Below, one piece after another: positions 1 through 38,846 of a DNA stretch of 64,000 bases; position 1 is the first letter of the stretch; each line of letters starts with the position of its first letter. The stretch is from Paralichthys olivaceus (lineage: Eukaryota; Chordata; Actinopteri; Pleuronectiformes; Paralichthyidae), in NCBI RefSeq assembly GCF_024713975.1, contig NC_091097.1, positions 5,120,361 to 5,184,360 on the forward strand, written 5' to 3'. The notes beneath the pieces were generated by a model. That model was not told the DNA's origin, searched no databases, and saw nothing but the letters and a program-made list of their open reading frames with translations. The translations under genes and the position numbers were made by a program.

Positions 1-25
1 ACATGTCATATATTGAATTGACCAG

Positions 26-1024
26 AACACCAGCCTCCTAAATGCTAAAAAGAAGATGGAGTCTGATTTAGCTCAGCTGCAGTCAGAGATGGAGGACGCT
101 GTCCAGGAGGCGAGGAATGCAGATGAAAAGGCCAAAAAAGCCATCACGGATGTGAGTCTCCCCCGCAATCCTGTTTATCGCCATTTAAATTAGTAACCAC
201 TGGACCTTGAGGTTGTGTAGATTAAATTTCACTGTGAGTTCCCGTTTGGCACGCAGGCTGCCATGATGGTGGAGGAGCTGAAGAAAGAGCAGGACACCAG
301 CGCTCATCTGGAGAGGATGAAGAAGAACCTGGAGGGGACAGTGAAAGACCTGCAGCAGCGGCTGGATGAGGCCGAGCAGATGGCTCTGAAGGGAGGGAAG
401 AAGGAGCTTCAGAAACTGGAAAAGAGGGTAGGAATGAAACCCCGGAGGTCAAAAAACATTCAATAGAAAAAAGGAATCAAAGGTGATTCAGTCTAAGTGT
501 ATTTTTAAGGTTCATGAGCTGGAAAATGAGCTGGAGGCAGAACAGAAACGCAGCAGCGAGGCTATGAAAGGTTTGCGGAAATATGAGAGAAAAATCAAAG
601 AGCTCACTTATCAGGTAAGATTTATATCCCATTATAAAACTAAATGATTCGTAAGGTGAAAACCAATAATGCAATATGTGACGTGACTTACTTTTTATTT
701 AGGGTGAAGAGGAAAAGAAGAATGTGGCGAGACTCCAGGATTTGGTCAACAACCTGCAGCTGAAAGTGAAAACATATAAGAGGCAGAGTGAGGAGGCGGT
801 GAGTAAACGTACATAGATACTGTGTGAGGTGTTGGCATGACGCGCACCTTAAAACAAGATTTCTGTTTTCTCTAACACAGGAGGAACAAACCAGCGTCCA
901 CTTGGCCAAGTTTCGGAAGGTCCAACACGACCTGGAGGAGGCCGAGGAGCGAGCTGACACTGCAGAATCTCAGCTGAACAAGATGCGAGTCAAGAGCCGA
1001 GACATCGCTGGAAAAGGGGAGTAG
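26..1024 (+). CDS. myh: Sarcomeric myosin heavy chain gene A, 3' end (partial)
   Basis: This is the C-terminal rod of a fast-skeletal-class myosin heavy chain, the part that packs into the thick filament. Five coding exons are read at 26-151, 257-427, 510-614, 703-798 and 881-1024, all with AG/GT borders. The first four (126, 171, 105 and 96 nt) have the same lengths as exons 34-37 of the complete MYH gene downstream. The first opens with [14 protein letters not shown] and the last contains [11 protein letters not shown], the conserved end of the rod. Translation ends with SRDIAGKGE and a TAG at 1022-1024, inside the exon that in genes B and C splices to a tiny final exon. The 5' part of the gene lies outside the window, so the paralogue cannot be named. 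Family assignment is secure; the exact member is not. Confidence 0.93.
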
Positions 1025-3514
1025 AGATTAGTATTTCTGGAAATGTTTTTTTTTTCTTAACTTCTATTAGAGCTCCACCTTTAAAAGGACATTTAACTGA
1101 AACCTAAATTGATCTGGAACAGAAGTGAGAGAACAGACAACAACAATTAACACTAATAACAACACACCAAAATCACATGATGTATATATACATATATATA
1201 CACAAGGTTTCACGGAACATAAAATGAAGATGAATGCATAAAACCATTTAACAAGTGTTTAACACGCTCAACTGAAGATGAGAATCTGCTCATTAATACT
1301 GCAGCCGCTCACTAATTATTCAACTGTAAAAAATACTTTAGCTTCAACTCACATCTTCAGCTAAAAATCAAGACGGAAAGCGCAGCAGGACTAAAACAGT
1401 AAAAGAGCGGCCTGCAGGTTGAAATGGACGTCAAGCAAATCCACCTTTAACCCCCTGTCAGCGGTGCAGTTATCAGCAGCAGCTGGTATGTTGATGACAT
1501 TTGTAGAAATCCCTGTGAAGCAGGGTTAGAGTTACTGCGGTGAACATGTGACTTTCAGCGGGAGAGGATTACGTACAAGTGCTGAAGGTAACCCCCCCCC
1601 CGAGAAAAGAGGTCAGGACAAAGAGGAGGAAGAAGAGGACTCAAGGAGCTGACAGGTTGTTGTCTAACACGCTGGTACAACAAACTTCACTCATTCATTT
1701 GTTCATAATAATAACTTTAATTATATTTCACCTTTCATAACAGCCATTACAAAGGGCTTCACAGAGAGGACAAATAAAGATACCGTCCTGTCCACACTCA
1801 TAAGGATGTCCACATGGTAAAAAGAATATGATATGAGACCATTTTCCTATCGTCTGATCATAAGCATTGATTGTAATGTAAAATCTCCTTGTGAGAGAGC
1901 CTGTAAACACACACTCTGCCTCGCTGCTGTGTATGAGGAGATGCTGTGATGAATTTTCAAGATGACAAGCTGCTGTTCACACTTGCTTCCGCCCATTGCT
2001 CCAGCTAATATGATGGGAGCTCAGGTTACAGGCGCTCTTGTATGCTTATTCTAAATGTGGTCAACATGTGTTTCCTATGGCTTTGATGTTTGACACTCTC
2101 TTAAGCATAGAGCGCATGGGACACTGTTATGCATTAACTTGTAAACAATCCAAAATACTCATTGTTTGAATGGCAACACAGTTTCTGTTCAAAACCAGCA
2201 AAGATATAGTAAATTAACACATACCTTGGTTATTCAATTTAGTCTTTGTCCAAAAACATTAAAATCTTCTCTCTAATATCAACGATAGTGTTTCTATACA
2301 TTATTGTTTCTTCACGTGCCTGTTTAATTGTAGGTGTGCCACAGGGCTTGATTCTCGGCCCATTTCTACTCTTTTACAAACTAAGCCATATTACTTGTCT
2401 ATTTTATGTATCTTGTTTTGCTATCAATACACCACCATGTCTCTGAGTAATCTCTATAAGTATAGCTTTTAAAATATCACTTCTCTTTCTGACCAAAAAT
2501 GGTGATTACTGGATATGGAATAAATGGTCAGTTGAAATTAATTCTGAGTATATTTGTGTTTTCTGTGTTTTTCTGTTAGAAAATATATGTATATATAAAT
2601 ATATACATGTATGTTATAGTATGCTGGTATTCATATGAACATATAGCAGAGATTGTGAGGATTTGGGGGATATATATAAATAACATGACAACAACTCGTT
2701 GTCACTCTGAATGGACGAATGGACATGATTTGCTTTGTTCCTGCAGGTGTCATAGAGCCTGGGTAGTTACGTATGTGTCTGGTTGTAAAAGTTGTTTTTA
2801 ATGACGACTTTACAATAATGTCATTATTGTAAACATGCATAGATTGTTAGAGTTTGAGATTTAAATTATTTATTGTTAATTTTATTTTCACCTTAACAGA
2901 CTGGATGGCTCTTTGTGTGTTGCAAAATAAAAACTTAAAGACCACTTCCTGTAAGAAATGATCTGTCTTTTGAATTTGCTGAAGCAGAAAGTTTGTCATT
3001 TTCTCATGACACGTTCCAACATCACTTTGACATTGTGCCGACATTTGTCCTGAGTTTAAACCAGTTAATCCAAGCAAAGGAGCCTTGGAGGTGAACAGGC
3101 AGGTGGTGTTCAAGTCCAGGATAAACATGAAGGTCATGATGCTTTATGAAAACACTGAGTTACATATGGTTATAGTTTATAGCCATAAATACACTTAACA
3201 ACACTTAATGTCGCTAAATCAGCATTATGACAGTAAATATGTTGATGAGATGATTCATCATACATTGAACATGAAGTGTTGTCCTGCTGAACAGCAGCAT
3301 ACACAAGTAGACAGCTCTTGACAGTAAGGTATATATAAAAATAGTGCCGGAGGATCATCACCTGTCGCTGTTGACACGTTCTTATTACCACTAAAGGATC
3401 AGTGGCCTTTTTAAGTGTTGAGCGGGGATTGATAATGAGACTTGATTGACATTTAAATAGCTTGACATTGTCAAGTTTGGAATGTCCGGTTTTCTACAGC
3501 AGCACATTTGTCTT
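1025..3514. other. Intergenic DNA between MYH genes A and B
   Basis: No gene is seen in this stretch of about 2.5 kb. It should hold the 3' UTR of gene A; AATAAA occurs at 1773-1778 and 2926-2931, neither convincingly placed. A C-run lies near 1590-1600 and the region is AT-rich. TATATAAAAATAG near 3332-3343 resembles a TATA or MEF2-type A/T element and lies about 450 bp upstream of the gene B start codon, so it may belong to the gene B promoter. The short open frames look like chance. Confidence 0.6.
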
Positions 3515-3523
3515 GATAAAAGG
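3515..3523 (+). promoter_or_regulatory. Candidate TATA box of MYH gene B
   Basis: GATAAAAGG lies 271 bp upstream of the exon carrying the gene B start codon. A TATA box here would start transcription near 3545. One noncoding exon could then run to a good donor (ATCTG/GTAAGT) at 3699, with an 86-nt intron to the acceptor at 3784-3785. Sarcomeric MYH genes usually have TATA promoters and short noncoding 5' exons. This is inference from position and motif only. Confidence 0.35.
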
Positions 3524-3544
3524 AGCCTCAGCCTCCTGCTGGTC

Positions 3545-3699
3545 TTCACTTAGAGTCTCCCTGTCGTTGACCACGGGTGAGATCGATCGTCTGCACTTCT
3601 GACACAGACATCCGTCATTGGAGGAGAGCTGTTCATCTTCATAATATTTTTTTCGTGTTTGTACCTTTTGACTCAATCCATCTGGGTTGTGCAGATCTG
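3545..3699 (+). other. Putative noncoding 5' exon of MYH gene B
   Basis: The 5' border is set only by the distance from the GATAAAAGG box. The 3' border is the GTAAGT donor after 3699. The following intron (3700-3785) would be short but acceptable for a fish gene. An alternative donor (CACGG/GTGAGA) after 3576 also exists, so the true 5' exon structure is uncertain. Confidence 0.3.
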
Positions 3700-3793
3700 G
3701 TAAGTTAGACAAGAAATATAATCAATTTTAATTTGAAGTGATTGGACTAAAGTGTGTCTCAGTTTTCTTGCTCTTTTGACTTCAGGTACCAAC

Positions 3794-18068
<14,275 letters not shown>

Positions 18069-18525
18069 CAGAATGTGGAACAAGACTTTCCCTGCAGCTC
18101 TAAACACCATGGATATAAGTGTGCATGAAAGTCATGTGAACAAATAATATATAATGTAGTAGTTGACCATATTAATATCACAGCAAGTCAACATATATCA
18201 ATGTTACTAAAATGATGTCATTCAAACATCATTTAGTATTTATGAATTATTTGAAAATAGTGATATAGATGACATTCACAAATGTCAGCAAACAACAGTA
18301 ATTACTGAAACCTTGTTCATGTATTAATACAAATTAGATACTGTACTACACTTAAAATCAATTTAAAAAAACCTTTTCAGCTCATGCTGTCAGCCAATCA
18401 ATCAAACAAGATGCCACATCCTCTACTACCCCCCAAAAACGTAGAAAGCTCTGAGAGAGCCTGCATGTGAGGGATCCCTCTCCCAAGACACACAGAAGTG
18501 CAATAGATACTGAACTGAACACATC

Positions 18526-18531
18526 AATAAA
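18526..18531 (+). terminator. Candidate polyadenylation signal of MYH gene B
   Basis: AATAAA lies 458 bp downstream of the gene B stop codon, followed by ATGTACAATGTT. It is the first canonical signal I found after the stop. MYH 3' UTRs are often shorter, so an earlier variant signal may be used instead. Confidence 0.35.
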
Positions 18532-19698
18532 ATGTACAATGTTGATTATGAGAAACTGTTTTTAAGACAATGGAAAGTGTGTCAATGTTTAAAGTGTTAA
18601 TACATAAGAAATTGTCTGATAGAGATGAAGGGAGCAGCAATGACAACTGAAGGTGAGGAGTTATTGCCAGTTATGGAAGAATATGTGAGTAGGCATTTTG
18701 TACATCAAGCTTGATTGTAATCATAGTCCATGATCAGCTGCCACCATGATCATTAACCATCACCACGATCCACAATCCATCAGCTGCCTTAAATCTAAAA
18801 CAGTGTGTTCAATCAATCAATCAATCAATATATATTTATATATATGTGGTAAGGTTGTGAAGCTCCTGTATTCATTAAAATGATTCATTCACAAACCTCA
18901 GTGTTTTTGTGTTTATTTGCATCCATTCAAATGATCTGTGACACAGCTACATTGTATTCACCCATCACTTATTCTATTTTTTTTTACCTCATCTCTCTGT
19001 TTCTGTTTGTCAACAGGATTAGGTAAAACTAATTACATGAAAGTTGGTGGGAGAATGAGACATGGATCAATTTTAGAGCAGATCTGGAACACGGGGCAGA
19101 TCTAGGATTGTTTTAATAAGTTACTTTACCTTTGTGAGATAGGGTGTATTCAACATTTTAACACATTTCTTAGGGAATAATTCATGGATCTTGATGAAAG
19201 AAACACACAGTCAGATATCTATGAGTGTGAGGAATTTGGTGCAGCTTGGTTCAATTAAATTAATATATTATTATTAATAATAATAATAAAACATTCCTAG
19301 ACTAATACATGAAACCACACAAAGGGATTTTCTCTAATATTTTAATGCAATTAAGGCAACATACATCAACTACCACAAAATAAAACATTGCAGTCAATTC
19401 CAGATGCTAATCATCATTGTGCACTACTTCATATTTAATGCCAGACTGTGTACAATTTGACAGCAACACAACAATGCTAAATGACGGGCAGGCAGCAGAG
19501 ACGAATGAAAAGGATCACGTAGCCTGCAATGGGACTGTTTTTTTTTTCTGTGAACAAAACTTTAACTGTCGGATCACAATAAATTATTCACATTGTGGCT
19601 TTAAATAAAAATATAAACACATATTAGATTAAGAGTATGTTGCATACTAGCTTCAGAGACACAGCAGACTTTATCTTCCTTACAGCAGCGTATCACGA
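18532..19698. other. Convergent intergenic region between MYH genes B and C
   Basis: No gene is seen. It contains an (AATC)n/AT tract near 18810-18850 and a repeat-like block at about 19030-19275 (TTCATGGATCTTGATGAAAG ... AATTTGGTGCAGCTTGG) related to pieces at 22560-22625 and 56220-56720. It must also hold the 3' UTR of gene C, read leftwards. No canonical AATAAA for the minus strand was found close to the gene C stop; ATTAAA (TTTAAT on +) near 19434 is a weak candidate. Confidence 0.5.
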
Positions 19699-34037
<14,339 letters not shown>

Positions 34038-34141
34038 GTTTTCCCCCTGAGTCAAAGAAAGAAAAACACACCCTCGGCATCCTTTTCATGCTTCTGTGTG
34101 GAAAGTGTGAATACATCTAGGAGAGTGTGATACTCACTCAC

Positions 34142-34247
34142 AAAGTTCAGGAGTAAAGTTTGAAAGACTGGTTTTCTTCTTTAGATGCAAACACAGAGAA
34201 GAATCCTGCTCAGTAACTCTGATGCACTGAAGGGTTGTGCACTAACC
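34142..34247 (-). other. Putative noncoding 5' exons of MYH gene C
   Basis: Read on the minus strand, a possible exon 1 ends at 34247 (AGAAG/GTTAGT). A 37-nt exon 2 is bounded by a pyrimidine-rich acceptor (CATCTAAAG) above 34178 and a donor (CTTT/GTGAGT) below 34142. A 95-nt intron then leads to the acceptor at 34047, nine bases before the start codon. Two short noncoding exons ahead of the ATG exon is the classic MYH gene plan. Read from splice motifs only. Confidence 0.4.
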
Positions 34248-34292
34248 TTCTTGGTTATCCAGCAGCAACAACAATAACCAGCTGCACTGTCC

Positions 34293-34302
34293 CTTTTTAT
34301 GT
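34293..34302 (-). promoter_or_regulatory. Candidate TATA box of MYH gene C, with nearby E-box and MEF2-like site
   Basis: On the minus strand the sequence reads ACATAAAAAGGGACAG, which would place the transcription start near 34265, just ahead of the putative exon 1 donor. An E-box CAGCTG lies at 34279-34284. About 130 bp further upstream, TTATAAATAG (34427-34436) fits the MEF2 consensus YTAWWWWTAR. MEF2 and E-box sites are typical of skeletal-muscle promoters; use here is inferred. Confidence 0.4.
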
Positions 34303-35379
34303 GTCACCATTGTCCTTGGTGTGAACTCTGCTTCCTTTAAATGGGCATGCACCGGTAGAGTTACACAGACCTGTTGCTCATCACGGATGAGGATGGAGCC
34401 TGGATTAAGCACAAGATGCAGCTCAGTTATAAATAGTTCTTTCTCGAGACAGCAAAATGTCACATTTGAAGAATGCTGACATATCAGGAACAAAAATAAT
34501 AAAGTGGTGTACAAGGAGAAAGATGAAGAAAACATGCATCATGTATATTTTATATAAACATAAATCTAGCTGTGAACACACATAAATACACACATGCAAG
34601 GTAATTGTATATACAGTATGTAAAACAAGGACATTCAAAGAGCTGCATATAAAATAGAAAAGAAGAGTTGAATTTATATGTGTGTTGTTTGTTAAAGACA
34701 ATGCAATAAGGAACGTTTAATGTATCTGTGAATTCAATAGTCACTCAGACAACCTTGGAATACCTGATTAGATTTCAGTGGTCAAAGGTCAACGGTCACA
34801 GTGACCTCATATGAGTCTCATAAAAATCGAATGTTGACCTGATGTGGATTGAAAAGCACTGGTTGGTGGAGACAAACAACCACAGGGTGGTGATTCTATT
34901 TTAATAACGCCAGAGAAAAAAATTGACGTTGTTTTATTACAACTCTGCACGTGGCTGGATTCTCATCCCAACAGATCTCTTTGCTGATATCCTCCAAATT
35001 TTTAAACATCAATCTTAACATGATGCTGCAGATTATTCATCTATAAAATATAATAATCTGTGACACATCGTCCACATTCATACAGACGTAAGGTGAATAT
35101 TTAGCCAACATGTTGTCATGCTGTTACAGCTGCTATTTTGGTGGATAAAGCAGACTGAGGTGATTAGTGCCCGGACACGAACAGACACACAACCTTTAGA
35201 AGTGGATTTGAAGAGGATTGATATTATTCCTTTTAGAGGATTATTGCAGGCAGCTGGTGTGGAAACAAAGACCCTCAGAGCCCGAGCGGGATACAGTTGT
35301 TTTAACAATGAGACTGAGGCAGCGCTCCAAAGTCAACAGGCCAGTGTGTGAAGTCCATTGTTGCTCATGTGTGTCGTTC

Positions 35380-35580
35380 TTTGTCGTCGACCAATCGCGG
35401 CTCAGAGCGAATACTTGTCAGTTGTTTCTGGCTTGTCGTATGTTATCGAGTCCTGTAGCTGTAATGTCACAGCAAGGTGAGGGAAGGGTTCTGGGTTTTA
35501 GCGTCGCGTCTGAGCGGCTTTGTCGGCAGGTTTGAGTTTCACAGTCGCTATCAGCTGCTCGGTAAACATGTCCTCCGTCA
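35380..35580 (+). promoter_or_regulatory. CpG-rich, CCAAT-containing promoter-like patch
   Basis: GTCGACCAATCGCGGCTCAG includes an intact CCAAT box in an otherwise AT-rich region, and several CpGs follow (GCGTCGCGTCTGAGCGG). ATGTCACAGCAAG at 35462-35474 runs straight into a GTGAGG donor, so a tiny first coding exon (MSQQ) is conceivable. It could be an upstream promoter of GAS7 or of an unannotated transcript. No downstream partner exon was confirmed. Confidence 0.25.
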
Positions 35581-36999
35581 CCTCGTTTCTCTTTGCAAAG
35601 TGCAGTTAAATCAATGTTGAGAAGAGGACGGACCTTTTAAATTGTTTCAGGCCTCACATAAAAACTTTATCATAGGTTTTTAGTCAGTTTGAATGTTACA
35701 GGACATTTCAGACCTGAGGCAGTGAGTGATAAATACTATCTGCAGTGGTGAATTAAGTGGATTAATTAAGATCCCTACATTTATGATGACCACGAGGCAA
35801 ACCTGCACTGAATTAAAAAAGACCAAGAGAACAGTCATGGTAATGTAACATTGGCATCTAGAATGTCACTCAGTAGAGTACATACCTCCAGGGATCAACA
35901 GTTCCCTAAATTCAATCAAACTGCAACAAATTGCACAAGTTTTCAGACTTGAACTCCACAAAATGTCAATAAAATGGGTCCAGACGTTCTCCTGGGTTTC
36001 TCCAGCCAGAGCCCAACCGATGAGATTGATTCAAGATTTTGGAGTGGAATTCCAGCAAGCATGTGTTCTGCTGGTTGTTAAAGAATATTTATTTTTGTTT
36101 TAATGTGAATTTTTGTCTTTATGAGGTGTCTGCCAGGGGGAATTTAGACTGATGACCTCAGTTTTTCTAAAATCCTACTTGCATTTATTCCTGCCTCCAA
36201 TAATTGAATCTTTATACACTGTCTATGGTACAAAGCAGATATAGTGTTTGCACATTTTCCAGAGGAATGACCTTCAACCCTCCTCAGTTACTGATGACGC
36301 TAATGACAATTCATAGAAAACGTATGGAGGTGATAATACTACTCATGACAGTGCTGTTATTTTGGAGGATGATATTAGAGTGGTTGAAAACAGATGCATG
36401 TGAGATAAACCTCTGAATCCTGACTGACACATGGTGGTCACACAGTTTTCTTTTAGATCTAAGAAAGAAGAGAGATCAGAGTCAGATAAATTCAATCCTG
36501 TGCGTGTCTGTTTCCATCGTCTTAAAAAAGCCCATTTGTGTCAAGTAGATGAAGAAGTCATTAATATTACATCTCTTCGACTCTGCTTTCCAGTGGGACA
36601 TCCAAGTGCTTTTGATCAACCATGAAAAAAGGACAATGTAACAAAAATAACCCAGTTTTACTCTTTCTTTTTTCAGACAAAGTGTCTTTGTAACTGCGGT
36701 GACAGAATGAGGAGGAGACATGTTAGAGAAACATGGAAATGGATGGGTTCATTATTTTATTAATCCAGAATCTGTGTATAAAAATATGATCATTCTACTA
36801 TTTGCTATAAAAAACATTCTTGCAAACCCTGTGATAAAACTCATAACAGATGAAAATAAATTCATCTTCAAAATAATCTGTGATAGTGTGTTGTATTTCT
36901 TTTTTTAATGGATGTAAAGGTTAAGTTAAAAAAAAACAAAGTCTGTGTTAAGGGAGCTCTTCTCCTCCACAGAAAAGTAACTCAAGCTCATTTCCTGGT

Positions 37000-38000
37000 T
37001 TCACATCCATGGTAACTCACTTCCATAGTGGTTGTGTTTTTGTTGTGTGGCTTTTGTATTTGTGTTTTCCGTGTGCTTGTGTGAGGCTTCTTGTCCACGG
37101 TAATTTTTGGTTAAGCTTTGTGAATCATTCCGTTATTTGGAATTTTTATGTTATGGAGTTTTGATTTATCATTGTCTGACCTCTGACCTGATTATTTCCT
37201 GTTTTACTTTGAAACGTCTTACCTTGTGTGTCTCTCTTACTCTACTTCCTGTCTTTGTCTGATTTTCCTGCTTGTGTGATTGTGCTGTAATGTGTCCCAC
37301 CTGAATTCAATTATCCCGGCACCTTGAGTGTATAAGCTGTGTCTCAGCTCAGAGGCTGCATCTGAAGACTGACTGCGTTGTGGCGGTGCGACTGGACTGT
37401 CCCATTTCAAAGGTTCTTTATTTTTGACAGAATTGAGACACAAAGGCTCAGATGTGTGGAGCCTTCCTGGCCCAATTGATCCCAGGATTCATTGCGCTTC
37501 ACTGACAAACTGATTTTCAAAGAGGTAATGGTACATGCAAGCGACAAGACATATTATGCCTCCACTCAAATGGCTAATGGTAAACATGTTAAAAAATGAA
37601 GGCGCATCAAAAATGTCTCATTATGTCTGCAACAGCGATAAAGGAGCAACAAGTTGGTGACTGTGAAAACCTAGATAGACCAGACTGTCTCATTTTAGTT
37701 TGGCTTTTGTAGTCCACATGACCCCGGAAGACCGCCTCCTTCGTGGGCTGGGTAAACTGCATCCTCAGAAGATCTTGTCTCCTCTCTCTCCTTGATTATT
37801 TTGTGTGACACGTTTGAACTTTCCTCATGCTTCGGTTTCTTTTAACGTCCCTTGCGCTTCCTGAAGTTTTACTGGTTTATATGTTTTTGAGTTTCGGACT
37901 TAAAACTTGCTTGTCTGCCTGCTTGAATTATTAAATTCCAAACATCATACCTGCTATGTGGTGTCTGCATTTGGGCCCTAGCCTTGCTCTGGATGTGACA
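37000..38000 (+). repeat. Probable degenerate transposable element
   Basis: The stretch is T-rich and recalls the end of a fish retroelement: CCCACCTGAATTCAATTATC near 37297-37316 and GGTGTCTGCATTTGGGCCCT ending in GATGTGACAG near 37960-38001. I cannot define its borders or target-site duplication. Confidence 0.3.
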
Positions 38001-38184
38001 GTTATGTGACATCATAATGCTCCACATTTGCAGAATACACACCTAATGGCTAGTCTGTCACGCCCCCTAACAAAGCCACATAAAGTACAAGCATGTGTTA
38101 ACAATTCCAAAATGTACTGGAAGTGGTTGACCAATCACAACAGAGTGATCGAGCTGGCCAATCAGAGGAGACTGAGCTTTAACA

Positions 38185-38320
38185 GCAGGGGGGCCTTAAA
38201 GAGACAGGAGCTGAAATCAAGTGTTTCAGTCAGAGGCTGAACAGAGGAGCTGCAGCAATGAACAGTATGAGGAAAGCGATGTGACTGAACATTAGAGTGT
38301 TTAAAAGACAAATAATTAAG
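38185..38320 (+). repeat. Dispersed repeat family 3, copy 2
   Basis: GGGGGCCTTAAAGAGACAG, TCAGTCAGAGGCTGAACAG and GAGCTGCAGCAATGAACAGT match 17655-17790 in the last intron of MYH gene B, in the same orientation. The match is imperfect, so the two are old copies of one family rather than a recent local duplication. Confidence 0.6.
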
Positions 38321-38699
38321 TGAATGTGAGTTAAAATTAGCGAGTAAAATGAACAGATTTTCAGTGGCCTCAAGTGTCTTCATTCTCCTGGGAGAGACAG
38401 ACAGACCTCATCTGTTTGGATGGAGTACGACCAGACTCCGTATGTCCAGAGTCAGTTCCACAGAAGTTTACAAGTTTGTCAGACAGAAATATCCTTGTTG
38501 TGTCCCAGCACATCACAGCTCTGTATCACAGTGTCCTCTTTTGTGTCTCCAGACACAGAGTCCAAACTCCTGCATGTTTCCTCTCAACAAAGACTCATAG
38601 AAAATGTCTTTCACTCATCAAACCAAAGTGGGGGAAATAGTGGGGGAAAAAACGGAGACTGGGCCTGAATGAAATTCAGTGTCTTTCCATTACTCTCTG

Positions 38700-38846
38700 T
38701 TCTGTTCACTGTGACTCTGCAGGCTGTGCATCAATTTGGACAGTAATGAGATCCAGTAATCGCCTCTGTCTCCTCATTCATGTTTCCAGTGGCTGGACGA
38801 CTGACACTGTTCCTCAGCACGACACTGCAGCAGCAGCAGCAGCATG
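38700..38846 (+). CDS. gas7: GAS7 first exon (5' UTR plus initiator ATG)
   Basis: A (CAG)n stretch leads into AGCATG directly followed by GTAAGA, a consensus donor after 38846. Splicing this ATG (phase 0) to the WW exon at 43879 gives MKSAVVSSTAPGEETGS, closely parallel to the short mammalian GAS7 isoform that starts MKPGMVPPPPGEES. Only the ATG at 38844-38846 is coding. The 5' border at about 38700 is a guess; I did not identify a promoter motif. Confidence 0.6.

Larger units (their letters stand above)
34303..38650. other. Divergent intergenic region between MYH gene C and GAS7
   Basis: No gene is assigned in about 4.3 kb. A relatively CpG-rich patch at 35380-35580 holds a CCAAT box and is listed separately. 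A stretch at 37000-38000 has the feel of a degenerate transposable element. Repeat family 3 lies at 38185-38320. I found no exon resembling the N-terminal SH3 domain that long mammalian GAS7 isoforms carry. Confidence 0.45.

Noticed and set aside
3576..3608. Donor at 3576 plus acceptor at 3606-3607 as a 5' UTR intron of gene B
   Set aside because: The implied intron would be about 31 nt, too short for vertebrate splicing.
34047..34055. Upstream in-frame ATG for MYH gene C (MTQGEN...)
   Set aside because: It lies beyond the TTTGACTCAG splice acceptor, so it is intronic; the conserved MYH start at 34037 is used.
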